From Mycobacterium sp. 1245111.1 (GTDB lineage Bacteria; Actinomycetota; Actinomycetes; Mycobacteriales; Mycobacteriaceae), in assembly GCF_001673405.1 (NCBI RefSeq), contig NZ_LZLV01000012.1, positions 37,182 to 101,181 of the forward strand: 64,000 bases of DNA, given 5' to 3'. Positions 53,356-63,371 of the stretch are shown here, piece after piece; the stretch's first letter is position 1; every line of letters begins with the position of its first letter. Below the pieces are notes generated by a model that had not been told where the DNA came from, did no database searches, and saw nothing but the letters and a program-made list of their open reading frames with translations. The position numbers were made by a program, and so were the translations under genes.

Positions 53356-54864
53356 ATGCAACGAATTATCGGTACGGAGGTCGAATACGGCATCTCGTCG
53401 CCGTCTGACCCGACCGCCAACCCGATCCTGACTTCCACGCAGGCGGTGCTGGCCTACGCGGCCGCCGCCGGTATTCAGCGCGCCAAGCGCACCCGGTGGG
53501 ATTACGAGGTGGAATCACCGTTGCGCGATGCGCGCGGCTTCGACCTGAGCCGCTCGGCCGGTCCGCCCCCCGTGGTGGACGCCGACGAGGTCGGCGCGGC
53601 CAACATGATCCTGACCAACGGCGCCCGGCTCTACGTCGACCACGCCCACCCGGAATACTCCGCGCCGGAGTGCACTGACCCGCTGGACGCGGTGATCTGG
53701 GACAAAGCCGGCGAACGTGTGATGGAGGCCGCCGCGCGGCACGTCGCCAGCGTTCCCGGTGCCGCCAAATTGCAGCTGTACAAGAACAACGTCGACGGCA
53801 AGGGTGCTTCGTACGGATCCCACGAGAACTATCTGATGAGCCGCCAGACGCCGTTCTCCTCGGTGATCGCCGGGCTGACCCCATTTTTGGTGTCCCGCCA
53901 GGTCGTCACAGGCTCGGGGCGGGTCGGGATCGGGCCGTCCGGCGACGAGCCGGGCTTCCAGCTCTCCCAGCGATCCGACTACATCGAGGTCGAGGTCGGA
54001 CTTGAGACCACACTCAAGCGCGGCATCATCAACACCCGCGACGAGCCGCACGCCGACGCCGATCGCTACCGGCGGCTGCACGTCATCATCGGCGACGCCA
54101 ACCTCTCCGAGACGTCGACCTATCTCAAACTCGGCACCACCGCGCTGGCGCTCGATCTGATCGAAGAAGGCCACGCGCACGGGATCGACCTCAGCGACTT
54201 GGCGCTGGCCCGCCCGGTGCACGCCGTGCACGCGATCAGCCGCGACCCGTCGCTGCGCGCCACCATCGCGCTGGCCGACGGGCGAGAGCTGACAGCACTT
54301 GCGCTGCAACGTATTTACCTGGATCGGGTGGCGAAGTTGATCGACAGCCGTGACCCCGACCCGCGCGCGACCGACGTCGTCGAGACCTGGGCGCACGTCC
54401 TCGATCTGCTCGAGCGCGACCCGATGGAATGCGCCGAGCTCCTGGACTGGCCGGCGAAGCTACGCCTTCTCGAAGGTTTCCGGCACCGCGAGAACTTGAG
54501 CTGGTCGGCGCCGCGGCTGCATCTGGTCGACCTGCAGTACTCCGATGTCCGACTGGACAAGGGCCTGTACAACCGGCTGGTCGCGCGCGGATCGATGAAG
54601 CGTCTGGTCACCGAACAGCAGGTGATCGACGCGGTCGACAACCCGCCGACCGACACCCGGGCGTACTTCCGCGGGGAATGTCTGCGCCGATTCGGAGCCG
54701 ACATCGCGGCGGCCAGCTGGGACTCCGTGATTTTCGATCTGGGTGGTGATTCGCTCGTGCGCATCCCGACGCTAGAGCCGCTACGTGGCAGCAAGGCCCA
54801 CGTCGGGGCGCTATTGGACTCGGTGGACAGCGCCGTCGAATTGGTGGAGCAGCTGACCACCTGA
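53356..54864 (+). CDS. dop: Deamidase/depupylase of Pup
   Basis: This 502-residue protein of the PafA/Dop (glutamine-synthetase-like) family converts Pup-Gln to Pup-Glu and also removes Pup from proteins. It opens [19 protein letters not shown] (the metal Glu in GTEVEYG), carries the Dop-loop region, [15 protein letters not shown] with the catalytic Asp, and [22 protein letters not shown] near residue 230. ATG at 53356 is used rather than GTG at 53353. The protein is nearly identical in layout to M. tuberculosis Dop (Rv2112c). Confidence 0.97.
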   Translation: MQRIIGTEVEYGISSPSDPTANPILTSTQAVLAYAAAAGIQRAKRTRWDYEVESPLRDARGFDLSRSAGPPPVVDADEVGAANMILTNGARLYVDHAHPEYSAPECTDPLDAVIWDKAGERVMEAAARHVASVPGAAKLQLYKNNVDGKGASYGSHENYLMSRQTPFSSVIAGLTPFLVSRQVVTGSGRVGIGPSGDEPGFQLSQRSDYIEVEVGLETTLKRGIINTRDEPHADADRYRRLHVIIGDANLSETSTYLKLGTTALALDLIEEGHAHGIDLSDLALARPVHAVHAISRDPSLRATIALADGRELTALALQRIYLDRVAKLIDSRDPDPRATDVVETWAHVLDLLERDPMECAELLDWPAKLRLLEGFRHRENLSWSAPRLHLVDLQYSDVRLDKGLYNRLVARGSMKRLVTEQQVIDAVDNPPTDTRAYFRGECLRRFGADIAAASWDSVIFDLGGDSLVRIPTLEPLRGSKAHVGALLDSVDSAVELVEQLTT

Positions 54865-54928
54865 CGAGCCGGACACGGGGCTTTCCCCTGAGCATTAACG
54901 CTATTGACCGGTAGGGTGGAGAAACCGA

Positions 54929-54947
54929 CGGGCGTGTTTCACGCCCG
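54929..54947 (+). repeat. Hairpin in the pup leader
   Basis: CGGGCGTG (54929-54936) and CACGCCCG (54940-54947) form a perfect eight-base stem around TTT. It lies 21 bases before the pup start and close to GCAGGAGGCAGCG. It could affect translation or stability of the pup-prcBA mRNA. Confidence 0.6.
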
Positions 54948-54968
54948 ATAACGATGCAGGAGGCAGCG

Positions 54969-55163
54969 ATGGCCCAGGAGCAGACCAAGCGCGGTGGTGG
55001 CGGTGGCGATGACGACGACCTCACTGCCAGCACGGCCGCGGGCCAGGAGCGTCGCGAGAAGCTGACCGAGGAGACCGACGATCTGCTCGATGAGATCGAC
55101 GATGTTCTGGAAGAGAACGCCGAAGACTTCGTTCGCGCATACGTCCAAAAGGGCGGACAGTGA
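54969..55163 (+). CDS. pup: Prokaryotic ubiquitin-like protein
   Basis: This 64-residue Pup is an intrinsically disordered tag attached to lysines of proteasome substrates by PafA. It begins [13 protein letters not shown], has the helical Mpa-binding part ([26 protein letters not shown]), and ends GGQ, so Dop must deamidate the C-terminal Gln to Glu before conjugation. The ATG at 54969 follows CAGGAGG. Its stop overlaps the prcB GTG (GTGA), so pup, prcB and prcA are translated together. Confidence 0.97.
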   Translation: MAQEQTKRGGGGGDDDDLTASTAAGQERREKLTEETDDLLDEIDDVLEENAEDFVRAYVQKGGQ

Positions 55164-56053
55164 CCTGGCCTAACCGCGATCGCCTGGCCACGAATTCTGC
55201 CCTCCCCGGAACCGCCTCTGGCGGCCTGTCCTCTTTCACCGATTACCTGCGCCATGCGGCGCCGGAGCTGCTGCCCGCGAGCATGGGCGGCGGTACCGAC
55301 GCGATCACGCCGAGTTCCGCGCTGCCGCACGGCACAACGATCGTCGCGCTGAAGTATCCCGGCGGGGTGCTGATCGCCGGTGACCGTCGTTCGACCCAGG
55401 GCAACATGATCGCCGGGCGCGACGTGCAGAAGGTCTACATCACCGACGACTACACCGCGACCGGGATCGCCGGCACCGCAGCGATCGCCGTCGAGTTCGC
55501 CCGCCTGTACGCCGTCGAACTCGAGCACTACGAGAAGCTGGAAGGCGTACCACTGACCTTCGCGGGCAAGGTGAACCGGCTCGCAATCATGGTGCGCGGC
55601 AACCTCGCTGCGGCGATGCAGGGTCTGGTGGCGCTGCCACTGCTGGTCGGCTTCGACATCGACGATCCCGATTCGGAGAAGGCCGGCCGCATCGTCTCCT
55701 TCGACGCCGCCGGTGGGTGGAACCTCGAGGAAGAGGGCTACCAGTCGGTGGGCTCGGGTTCGCTCTTCGCCAAGTCGTCGATTAAGAAGCTGTATTCCCA
55801 AGCGACTGACGCGGATTCGGCCCTGCGCGTCGCGGTGGAAGCGCTCTACGACGCGGCCGACGACGACTCGGCCACCGGTGGGCCCGACCTGGTCCGCGGA
55901 ATTTTCCCCACCGCCGTCACGATCGGTGTCGACGGCGCCGTCAACGTCGCCGAGCAGCGCATCGCCGAGCTGGCCCGGGAAGTCATCCAACGACGTTCCC
56001 GCGCTGACACTTTCGGCCCTGACGCCGCCGATCGACCGGGGATTGACTCATGA
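55160..56053 (+). CDS. prcB: 20S proteasome beta subunit (proprotein)
   Basis: This 297-residue precursor has a propeptide removed before Thr59 ([15 protein letters not shown]), leaving the N-terminal Thr that is the catalytic nucleophile. Asp in [11 protein letters not shown] and Lys further on support the Ntn-hydrolase active site. [17 protein letters not shown] near residue 195 is conserved. The GTG start overlaps the pup stop. It is the beta ring of the mycobacterial proteasome. Its stop overlaps prcA (ATGA). Confidence 0.97.
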   Translation: MTWPNRDRLATNSALPGTASGGLSSFTDYLRHAAPELLPASMGGGTDAITPSSALPHGTTIVALKYPGGVLIAGDRRSTQGNMIAGRDVQKVYITDDYTATGIAGTAAIAVEFARLYAVELEHYEKLEGVPLTFAGKVNRLAIMVRGNLAAAMQGLVALPLLVGFDIDDPDSEKAGRIVSFDAAGGWNLEEEGYQSVGSGSLFAKSSIKKLYSQATDADSALRVAVEALYDAADDDSATGGPDLVRGIFPTAVTIGVDGAVNVAEQRIAELAREVIQRRSRADTFGPDAADRPGIDS

Positions 56054-56808
56054 GCTTTCCGTATTTCATCTCGCCCGAACAGGCGATGCGGGAGCGCAGC
56101 GAGCTCGCCCGCAAAGGCATCGCGCGTGGCCGCAGCGTGGTCGCGCTGGCCTACTCCGGGGGAGTCCTGTTCGTGGCCGAGAACCCGTCGCGCTCACTGC
56201 AGAAGATCAGCGAACTCTACGACCGCGTGGGCTTTGCCGCGGTCGGCCGGTTCAACGAATTCGACAACCTGCGCCGCGGCGGCATCCAATTCGCCGACAC
56301 CCGCGGCTACGCCTACGACCGCCGCGACGTGACGGGCCGCCAGCTGGCCAACGTGTATGCGCAGACGCTGGGCACGATCTTCACCGAGCAGGCCAAGCCG
56401 TACGAGGTCGAACTCTGCGTTGCCGAGGTCGCGCATTACGGCGAGACCAAAGCGCCTGAGCTGTACCGGATTACCTACGACGGATCGATCGCCGACGAGC
56501 CGCACTACGTGGTGATGGGCGGTGCGACCGAGCCGATCACCAACGCGCTCAAGGAGTCTTACGCCGAGAACGCCAATCTGGCCGATGCGATGCACGTGGC
56601 GGTGGAGGCTCTCGAGGCGGGCCGCGCGGAGGGTTCCAGCAACGACCAGCCTCCCTTGAGTGTGGAGAACTTGGAAGTCGCCATCCTTGACGCCAACCGG
56701 CCGCGGCGCGCATTCCGCCGCATCACCGGCGCCGCGCTGGAGCGTCTGGCGCCCGTGCGAAACGGCTCTGGGTCGTCGGACGACTCGGCGGAGAAATCGA
56801 CGAAATAG
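56050..56808 (+). CDS. prcA: 20S proteasome alpha subunit
   Basis: This 252-residue alpha subunit forms the outer rings and gate of the proteasome. It begins [23 protein letters not shown] (gate and helix H0), and has [20 protein letters not shown] and [18 protein letters not shown] in the conserved core. The C-terminus is Ser-rich and not conserved. It is coupled to prcB by ATGA. Together with Mpa, Dop, Pup and PafA it makes the complete pupylation-proteasome system in this window. Confidence 0.97.
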   Translation: MSFPYFISPEQAMRERSELARKGIARGRSVVALAYSGGVLFVAENPSRSLQKISELYDRVGFAAVGRFNEFDNLRRGGIQFADTRGYAYDRRDVTGRQLANVYAQTLGTIFTEQAKPYEVELCVAEVAHYGETKAPELYRITYDGSIADEPHYVVMGGATEPITNALKESYAENANLADAMHVAVEALEAGRAEGSSNDQPPLSVENLEVAILDANRPRRAFRRITGAALERLAPVRNGSGSSDDSAEKSTK

Positions 56809-56818
56809 GCGCTGTCCC

Positions 56819-57676
56819 GTGGTGATCGGCTTGCTGCTAGCGCTGGGCTGTTCGGTCTGCTACGGCACGGCGACGGTGTTGCAGGCCGCGGCGGCCCGCT
56901 CGGTGGACACCGGCACCAGCGATTCCGGCGTCGACGCCGCCCTGCTGCTGCGGGCCTTGCGGCAGTGGCGTTACCTGTTGGGCATCGCGTTGGACGGCGC
57001 GGGGTTTCTACTGCAGATCGCGGCGCTGAAGCTGGTTCCGATCTATGTGGTCGCGGCGGCGATCGCCGGCTCGTTGGCCGTCACCGCGATCGTGGCGGCG
57101 TGGTTGCTGCACACGCGTTTGTCCGCGACTGAATGGGCCGCCGTGGCGGTGGTGTGCGGGAGCCTGGCGATGCTCGGTCTTGCCGCCGGGCCCGAGGGCG
57201 ATTCGCGTGGGCCGGCCGGGCTGGGCTGGGGGCTGCTGGTGGTCGCCGCCGCCGTGTTCGCGGCCGGCGCGGTCGCGGGCCGCCTCGGTAACCGAACCCG
57301 CGCGCTCGTGCTGGGGTTCGGCGCCGGAGCGGGTTTCGGTGTCGTCGAGATCGCGGTCCGGTTGACCGATTCGATCGACTTCACCGAGGCCACGTTCTGG
57401 GCCAATCCCGCCGTGTACGCACTGATCGCCGGCGGGGCGGCCGGTTTTCTGCTGCTGACCTCGGCGTTGAGCCGCGGGTCGGTGACCACCGCCGTCGCCG
57501 GAATGGTGGTCGGCGAGACGGTGGGCCCCGCCCTGGTCGGGGTGGCATGGCTGGGTGACCGCACCCGGCCTGGCCTGGATTGGATGGTCGAGACCGGCTT
57601 CGTGGTCGCGGTTCTCGCGGCGCTTGCGTTGAGCCGGTTCGGCGAGGCGCCCGAGCCCGTCGAGTCGTTGAATTAG
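56819..57676 (+). CDS. EamA/DMT-like membrane protein
   Basis: This 285-residue integral membrane protein has about nine hydrophobic segments in two similar halves (GLLLALGCSVCYGTATVLQAAAAR and VYALIAGGAAGFLLLTSALSRGSVTTAV), as in the drug/metabolite transporter superfamily. The start is GTG at 56819 or 56822. It lies 10 bases after prcA on the same strand and may be transcribed with the proteasome genes. In M. tuberculosis the region between prcA and pafA has other genes, so this looks like a local difference. Substrate unknown. Confidence 0.8.
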   Translation: MVIGLLLALGCSVCYGTATVLQAAAARSVDTGTSDSGVDAALLLRALRQWRYLLGIALDGAGFLLQIAALKLVPIYVVAAAIAGSLAVTAIVAAWLLHTRLSATEWAAVAVVCGSLAMLGLAAGPEGDSRGPAGLGWGLLVVAAAVFAAGAVAGRLGNRTRALVLGFGAGAGFGVVEIAVRLTDSIDFTEATFWANPAVYALIAGGAAGFLLLTSALSRGSVTTAVAGMVVGETVGPALVGVAWLGDRTRPGLDWMVETGFVVAVLAALALSRFGEAPEPVESLN

Positions 57677-57701
57677 GCCGTGCGGCAACCGCTTCGGCGG
57701 G

Positions 57702-57953
57702 TCAGCGGCGTGGCTGTCGGGAGAACACGTTCGCCAGGTTGACCGCGGTGCCCAGAGTCGGGGCAAGGGCGGGCGCGACACCGAGTAGAAGGTCGCAAGG
57801 CGCCAATGCGGTGTTGGCGGCCATCGGGTCGAGGATCGAGTCAAGGTAGTTACCGGCCGCGAGCTGATCCGCGATAATCGCCGCGTCATAGGCGGGCAGG
57901 CTGGTGAGCAACGCGTTGATGGAATCGACGAAGGGCGACTCCGGCGGAGGCAT
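57702..57953 (-). CDS. Small hypothetical protein
   Basis: An 83-codon minus-strand frame starts with ATG at 57953 (MPPPESPFVDSINALLTSLPAYDAAIIADQLAAG) and contains hydrophobic, Ala/Leu-rich stretches (ILDPMAANTALAPCDLLLGVAPALAPTLGTAVNLAN). I see no clear RBS, and the frame extends much further upstream with unusual composition, so only the part from 57953 is called. It lies between the membrane-protein gene and pafA. No function is offered. Confidence 0.4.
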   Translation of the reverse strand: MPPPESPFVDSINALLTSLPAYDAAIIADQLAAGNYLDSILDPMAANTALAPCDLLLGVAPALAPTLGTAVNLANVFSRQPRR

Positions 57954-58143
57954 AGAGGCGTTGTTTCTCGAGAGCAGGCTTAGAAAATAGACATATGCCC
58001 GATAAGGTAACGGCGTGAATTTCGAATCGGGGTGGCGAATCCGGAGGGGTGCCCGCCGGGAACCGATCACAGGTCGGCGCGCAATGCGCCACTCGCGGTG
58101 GGGGTTGCTCACCTGTGGCAGATTCAGCAAGTAGGCTCGAATT

Positions 58144-59502
58144 GTGCAGCGGCGAATCATGGGCATCGAGACCGAATTCGGCGTCACCTGCACATTTCAT
58201 GGGCATCGGCGACTGTCGCCCGACGAAGTGGCCCGCTACCTGTTTCGACGGGTGGTTTCGTGGGGCCGCAGCTCCAACGTTTTCCTGCGCAACGGCGCCC
58301 GGCTCTACCTCGATGTCGGTAGCCATCCCGAGTACGCCACCGCCGAATGCGACAGCCTCGTCCAGCTGGTCACCCACGACCGCGCCGGCGAGCGGGTGCT
58401 CGAAGACCTGCTGATCGACGCCGAACAGCGACTGGCCGACGAGGGCATCGGCGGCGACATCTACCTGTTCAAGAACAACACCGACTCGGCGGGCAACTCC
58501 TATGGCTGCCACGAGAACTACCTGATCGTGCGGGCCGGTGAATTCTCCCGGATCTCCGACGTGTTGCTGCCGTTCCTGGTCACCCGCCAGCTGATCTGTG
58601 GCGCCGGCAAGGTGCTGCAAACCCCGAAGGCCGCGACCTTCTGCCTGTCGCAGCGCGCCGAACACATCTGGGAGGGTGTCTCCTCGGCCACCACCCGTAG
58701 CCGTCCGATCATCAACACTCGCGACGAGCCGCACGCCGATGCCGAGAAATACCGGCGTCTGCACGTCATCGTCGGCGACTCCAACATGTGCGAGTCGACC
58801 ACGATGCTCAAGGTGGGCACCGCGGCGCTGGTGCTGGAAATGATCGAAGCCGGAGTGGCTTTCCGCGACTTCTCGCTCGACAACCCGATTCGCGCCATCC
58901 GCGAAGTCAGCCACGACGTCACCGGCCGGCGGCCGGTGCGGCTGGCCGGCGGGCGTCAGGCCAGTGCGCTGGACATCCAGCGGGAGTACTACGCGCGCGC
59001 CGTCGAACACCTGCAGACTCGCGAACCCAACGCCCAGATCGAGCAGGTCGTCGACTTGTGGGGGCGCCAGCTCGACGCGGTGGAAAGCCAGGACTTCGCC
59101 AAGGTCGACACCGAAATCGACTGGGTGATCAAGCGCAAGCTGTTCCAGCGCTATCAGGATCGCTACGACATGGAGCTGTCCGACCCGAAGATCGCCCAGC
59201 TCGACCTGGCGTACCACGACATCAAGCGTGGCCGGGGTGTCTTCGACCTGCTGCAGCGCAAGGGTCTCGCGGCGCGGATCACCACCGACGAGGAGATCGA
59301 CGCGGCCGTCGACGAGCCGCCGCAGACCACGAGGGCGCGACTGCGCGGTGAGTTCATCAGCGCCGCCCAAGCGGCCGGCCGCGACTTCACCGTCGACTGG
59401 GTGCACCTCAAGCTGAACGACCAGGCGCAGCGCACGGTCCTGTGCAAGGACCCGTTCCGGGCCGTCGACGAGCGGGTAAAGCGGCTGATCGCCAGCATGT
59501 AG
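58144..59502 (+). CDS. pafA: Pup--protein ligase
   Basis: This 452-residue ligase of the glutamine-synthetase-like family attaches Pup-Glu to substrate lysines with ATP. It begins [21 protein letters not shown], with the metal Glu in GIETEFG, and has [18 protein letters not shown] with the Asp, [25 protein letters not shown], and the long C-terminal domain ending RVKRLIASM. The length equals that of M. tuberculosis PafA (Rv2097c). It starts the second Pup gene block (pafA-pafB-pafC). Confidence 0.97.
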   Translation: MQRRIMGIETEFGVTCTFHGHRRLSPDEVARYLFRRVVSWGRSSNVFLRNGARLYLDVGSHPEYATAECDSLVQLVTHDRAGERVLEDLLIDAEQRLADEGIGGDIYLFKNNTDSAGNSYGCHENYLIVRAGEFSRISDVLLPFLVTRQLICGAGKVLQTPKAATFCLSQRAEHIWEGVSSATTRSRPIINTRDEPHADAEKYRRLHVIVGDSNMCESTTMLKVGTAALVLEMIEAGVAFRDFSLDNPIRAIREVSHDVTGRRPVRLAGGRQASALDIQREYYARAVEHLQTREPNAQIEQVVDLWGRQLDAVESQDFAKVDTEIDWVIKRKLFQRYQDRYDMELSDPKIAQLDLAYHDIKRGRGVFDLLQRKGLAARITTDEEIDAAVDEPPQTTRARLRGEFISAAQAAGRDFTVDWVHLKLNDQAQRTVLCKDPFRAVDERVKRLIASM

Positions 59503-60009
59503 TCAGAACAGCGTTGTCGAGCCTGTCGTGAAGACGAATCCGTGGTCGCCGGCTCGGCAGGCAAACATATTCTGATCATCCACGCCGCAGGTGAAGGCGT
59601 CGAAAACGATCTTGTGCAGCGGCGGCAGGAGTTTGAACTCGTCGGGACCGGGTTTGAAGTCCGGGTCCGGCGGCTGCTCTGCCTGGATCGTCGCAGCGAG
59701 GCCGGCGGCGAAGTTGACCTGCCAGAATCCGCCTTTGTCGGGTCGTGGACCGGAGCACCACAACCTGTGCAGGTAGTCGCGTGCATTCGACGAGCAACGT
59801 TGTCCGTCGGGCGTACTGAACGTCGGGCCGCCGAAGTACTGGCGCATGTTCATCGTGAAGTAGTCACGACTGTCGACTTGGGTGTAGCCCGAAAGATCCG
59901 GAAACGAGGTGTCGGTGAGCCGGATGCCGGCACCCGGCTGCAAGCAGTACGCCAGCACACCGACGAACGCAGCGACGACCCTTGGGGTGCCGAACGTCGG
60001 TCTGATCAC
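59503..60009 (-). CDS. Secreted hypothetical protein, divergent from pafB
   Basis: This 168-residue protein begins VIRPTFGTPRVVAAFVGVLAYCLQPGAG, which looks like a signal peptide. The mature part has several Cys residues (QRCSSNARDYLHRLWCSGPRPDKGG, TCGVDDQNMFACRAG) that could form disulfides outside the cell. The GTG start at 60009 is chosen because it begins the hydrophobic signal; the longer frame is Arg-rich and implausible. It shares a 106-base promoter region with pafB. I do not recognise the family. Confidence 0.6.
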   Translation of the reverse strand: MIRPTFGTPRVVAAFVGVLAYCLQPGAGIRLTDTSFPDLSGYTQVDSRDYFTMNMRQYFGGPTFSTPDGQRCSSNARDYLHRLWCSGPRPDKGGFWQVNFAAGLAATIQAEQPPDPDFKPGPDEFKLLPPLHKIVFDAFTCGVDDQNMFACRAGDHGFVFTTGSTTLF

Positions 60010-60115
60010 GAAGTCAACCCTAGGGCCGGGCGAACCTCCCCTAGGGCGCAATTTCCGCCGAAGTGCTGTGGTCCGTTGACGATCCAGCGTCACCCCTTGC
60101 CCTAACCTCTTACGG

Positions 60116-61108
60116 GTGGCGGTATCCAAAGTCGAGCGGTTGATGAATCTGGTCATCGCACTGCTGTCCACCCGTAGCTACATCACTGCGGAGAAGATCC
60201 GCTCCAGCGTGGCCGGTTATGCGGACAGCGCCAGCGACGAAGCGTTCTCGCGAATGTTCGAGCGCGACAAGAACGAACTGCGCGACTTGGGCATCCCGCT
60301 GGAAACCGGCCGGGTGTCGTCCTATGACCCGGTGGAGGGTTACCGGATCAACCGCGACGCCTACGCGCTGCCTGCCGTCGAGTTGACCGGCGACGAGGCC
60401 GCCGCGGTCGCCGTGGCCACTCAGCTGTGGGAGTCGCCCGAGCTGATCACCGCGACGCAGGGCGCGCTGCTGAAGCTGCGCGCCGCGGGCGTCGACGTCG
60501 ATCCGGACGCGCCGATCGCCATTGCGTCGCCGGCGGGCGGCGTCGGGCTGCGCGGCTCGGAAGACGTGCTCAACGCGCTGTTGTCGGCCATCACTGCACG
60601 GCGCGCCGTGCAGTTTCCGCATCGGCCGTCGTGGACCGATCCGTACACCATCCGCACGGTCGAGCCGTGGGGCGTCGTCACCGAAAAAGGCCGCTGGTAC
60701 CTCGTCGGGCATGACCGCGACCGTGATGCCACCCGCACGTTCCGGCTGTCCCGGATCGGCGCCGAGGTGACGCCGATCGGCCCGGCCGGCGCCGTCAGCG
60801 TGCCCGCCGATGCCGACCTGCGCGACATCGTCGCCAAGGTCGTCGGTGACCCGCCGACGGGTGTCAGAGCTCAGGTGTGGGTTGCCGACGGGCGGGCCAC
60901 CGCGCTGCGGCGGGCCGGGACCTCGTTGGGCGCGCGGCAGGTCAACGGCCGCGACGGCGAGGTCATCGAAGTTGACATCGGGGCCACCGGCCGGCTGGCC
61001 CGCGATATCGCCGGCTACGCCGCCGACGCCGTGGTGCTGGAGCCGGCAACGCTGCGCGACGAGGTATTGGACTTGTTGCGCGCCCACATCGAGGAGAACC
61101 GCGCATGA
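60116..61108 (+). CDS. pafB: WYL-domain DNA-damage regulator PafB
   Basis: This 330-residue protein has an N-terminal winged helix-turn-helix (VSKVERLMNLVIALLSTRSYITAEKIRSSVAGY), a WYL domain (TEKGRWYLVGHDRDRDATRTFRLSRIG near residues 195-225) and a C-terminal WCX domain. With PafC it activates the LexA-independent DNA damage response in mycobacteria after sensing single-stranded DNA. The GTG start reads VAVSKVERL. It overlaps pafC (ATGA). Equivalent of Rv2096c. Confidence 0.95.
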   Translation: MAVSKVERLMNLVIALLSTRSYITAEKIRSSVAGYADSASDEAFSRMFERDKNELRDLGIPLETGRVSSYDPVEGYRINRDAYALPAVELTGDEAAAVAVATQLWESPELITATQGALLKLRAAGVDVDPDAPIAIASPAGGVGLRGSEDVLNALLSAITARRAVQFPHRPSWTDPYTIRTVEPWGVVTEKGRWYLVGHDRDRDATRTFRLSRIGAEVTPIGPAGAVSVPADADLRDIVAKVVGDPPTGVRAQVWVADGRATALRRAGTSLGARQVNGRDGEVIEVDIGATGRLARDIAGYAADAVVLEPATLRDEVLDLLRAHIEENRA

Positions 61109-62079
61109 CTCCCGTGTCGACCCGGCTGGTGCGGCTGTTGAACATGGTCCCGTACTTCCAGGCGAACCCTCGCGTCACTCGCGCCCAGGCCGCGGCTGAC
61201 CTCGGTGTTTCGGTCAAGCAGCTGGGGGACGACCTCGACCAGCTGTGGCTGTGCGGCCTACCCGGTTACGGCCCCGGTGATCTGATTGACTTCGAGTTCA
61301 CCGGCGACACCATCGAGGTGACGTTCTCCGCGGGGATGGACACCCCGCTGCAGCTGACCTCGCCGGAGGCGACCGGGTTGCTGGTGGCGCTTCGCGCGCT
61401 GGCCGACATCCCGGGTGTGGTCGATCCGGAAGCCGCACGAAGCGCGATCGCCAAGATCGAAGCCGCGGCTGGAGCGGCCGGACACGGCAACGACGTCGCC
61501 ACGGCGGTCGACGAGCCCGCGCCGGTGGAGAGCGCGGCGGCCGCCGCGGTACGCGCCGCGGTCCGGGACAACAAGGCGCTGAGCATCGACTACTACGCCG
61601 CCTCGCACGACACGCTGGCCACCCGGATCGTCGACCCGATCCGGATCGTGCTGGTCGGCGATCAGAGCTATCTGGAGGCGTGGTCGCGCGACGCCGAAGG
61701 CGTCCGATTGTTCCGCTTCGACCGCATCGTCGAAGCCGCCGTGCTCGACGAGCCTTCTGCGCCACCGGAACCCGCGGTCCAGGCGCCGCCGGACACCTCT
61801 CTGTTCGACGCCGACCCGTCGCTGCCGTCAGCGAGGCTCCGGCTGGCTCCGGAGGCCTCCTGGATGTTCGAGTACTACCCGATGCGGCTATTGCAAAAGC
61901 TGCCCGACGGCTACTGCGAGGCGGCGATGACCTACGCCTCAGAAGACTGGATGGCACGTCAGGTCCTGGGCCTGGGGTCGGCGGTGCGAGTGCTGGGACC
62001 GGATTCGCTGGCCAAGCGGGTCGCCACCGATGCCGCGGCGGCGCTCGAGGCCTACCAGGCCGCGGCGCGGTCCGGCTGA
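61105..62079 (+). CDS. pafC: WYL-domain DNA-damage regulator PafC
   Basis: This 324-residue paralogue of PafB has the same plan: winged helix at the N-terminus (STRLVRLLNMVPYFQANPRVTRAQAAADLGVSVKQLGDDLDQLWLCG), WYL domain with LSIDYYAASHDTLATRIVDPIRI and SYLEAWSRDAEGVRLFRFDRI, and a C-terminal WCX part. PafB and PafC are thought to form a heterodimer. The ATG at 61105 overlaps pafB. Equivalent of Rv2095c. Downstream is tatA. Confidence 0.95.
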   Translation: MTPVSTRLVRLLNMVPYFQANPRVTRAQAAADLGVSVKQLGDDLDQLWLCGLPGYGPGDLIDFEFTGDTIEVTFSAGMDTPLQLTSPEATGLLVALRALADIPGVVDPEAARSAIAKIEAAAGAAGHGNDVATAVDEPAPVESAAAAAVRAAVRDNKALSIDYYAASHDTLATRIVDPIRIVLVGDQSYLEAWSRDAEGVRLFRFDRIVEAAVLDEPSAPPEPAVQAPPDTSLFDADPSLPSARLRLAPEASWMFEYYPMRLLQKLPDGYCEAAMTYASEDWMARQVLGLGSAVRVLGPDSLAKRVATDAAAALEAYQAAARSG

Positions 62080-62129
62080 TCGAACCGCGGCTGCGGTAGC
62101 ATCGTGGAGACATCTGGAGGTAAACAAAA

Positions 62130-62372
62130 GTGAATGCTCTGACTCCGGGTCACCTGGCTATCATCGCGGTCCTGGTGATTGTTTTGTTCGGCGCCAAGAG
62201 GCTTCCCGACGCCGCACGCTCACTGGGCAAGTCGTTGCGGATCTTCAAGTCTGAGGTCCGCGAGCTGCAAAGCGATAACAAACCCGAAGCGTCCGCCACC
62301 CAAGCCACACCGGCTCAGCCGGTGCACTCCGAGCGGGTAGAACCGCCGGCGGCTGACGGTCGTTCGGTCTAG
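62130..62372 (+). CDS. tatA: Sec-independent translocase protein TatA
   Basis: This 80-residue TatA has one N-terminal membrane helix ([19 protein letters not shown]) with the FG-x-K-x-LP motif, an amphipathic helix ([20 protein letters not shown]) and a short Pro-rich tail. It forms the pore for folded-protein export. The start is GTG at 62130 behind TGGAGGT. It lies in the pafBC-tatA-tatC-helY order as in M. tuberculosis (Rv2094c). Confidence 0.96.
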   Translation: MNALTPGHLAIIAVLVIVLFGAKRLPDAARSLGKSLRIFKSEVRELQSDNKPEASATQATPAQPVHSERVEPPAADGRSV

Positions 62373-62411
62373 CCTGGCTCCGCCGCCACGGCGCCCGAGC
62401 GCCAATCCACT

Positions 62412-63371
62412 ATGCGCACCACCGGTTTATTCAGGCGGCTAGATCCCCGTACCCGTCGCAGCCGCGTCAATCCCGACGCGACCATGTCGCTCGTCGCCCA
62501 CCTCACCGAGCTGCGCGCGCGGCTGCTGATCTCGCTGGCGGCGGTCGCGCTTACCACCGCCGTGGGCTTCGTCTGGTATTCGCAGTCGCTGTTCGGACTC
62601 GAGAGCCTGGGCGAGTGGCTGCGCCATCCCTACTGCGCGCTGCCGCCGTCCGCACGGGCCGACATCGCCAACGGTCAGTGCCGTTTGTTGGCAACCGCGC
62701 CGTTCGACCAGTTCATGCTGCGGCTCAAAGTCGCGTTGACGGCCGGTGTGGTGCTGGCCTGCCCGATGTGGCTGTACCAGCTCTGGGCGTTCATCACGCC
62801 GGGGTTGTACAAGAAGGAAAAGCGTTTCGCGGTCGCGTTCGTGGTGCCTGCGGCGGTGCTGTTCGTCACCGGGGCGGTGCTGGCCTATCTCGTGCTGGCC
62901 AAAGCCCTGCACTTCCTGTTGACGGTCGGCAGCGACGTGCAGGTGACGGCGCTGTCCGGTGATCGGTATTTCGGTTTCCTGATCAATCTGCTGCTGGTGT
63001 TCGGGGTGAGCTTCGAATTTCCGCTGCTGGTGGTGATGCTCAACTTCGTCGGGGTGCTGACCTACGAACGACTCAAATCGTGGCGACGTGGCCTGATCTT
63101 CGCGATGTTCGTCTTCGCGGCCGTCTTTACGCCGGGGTCTGACCCGTTCTCCATGACGGCGCTGGGCCTGGCGCTGACGCTGCTGCTCGAACTGGCCATC
63201 CAGATCGCCCGCGTGCACGACAAGCGCAAAGCCCGACGCGAAGCGCTCCTCGCCGCTGCAGCTCCAGCCGATGACGAAGCCTCCGTCATCGAGCCGCCGT
63301 CTATGGTCGAGCGGCCGTCCGCGGTCACCGCGCCGTCGAGCATGGCGGGACCTCATGACGACATCACCTGA
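62412..63371 (+). CDS. tatC: Sec-independent translocase protein TatC
   Basis: This 319-residue TatC is the receptor for twin-arginine signal peptides, with six membrane helices. [23 protein letters not shown] at the N-terminus, [38 protein letters not shown] in the middle and [16 protein letters not shown] are family-typical. A basic, Ala-rich tail follows. The start ATG is at 62412; a start at 62484 would fit the conserved region too. Its last bases overlap the helY start. Confidence 0.95.
   Translation: MRTTGLFRRLDPRTRRSRVNPDATMSLVAHLTELRARLLISLAAVALTTAVGFVWYSQSLFGLESLGEWLRHPYCALPPSARADIANGQCRLLATAPFDQFMLRLKVALTAGVVLACPMWLYQLWAFITPGLYKKEKRFAVAFVVPAAVLFVTGAVLAYLVLAKALHFLLTVGSDVQVTALSGDRYFGFLINLLLVFGVSFEFPLLVVMLNFVGVLTYERLKSWRRGLIFAMFVFAAVFTPGSDPFSMTALGLALTLLLELAIQIARVHDKRKARREALLAAAAPADDEASVIEPPSMVERPSAVTAPSSMAGPHDDIT

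Noticed and set aside
57886..59406. 506-codon minus-strand frame across pafA
   Set aside because: PafA is clear on the plus strand, and the antisense frame has no RBS or domain.
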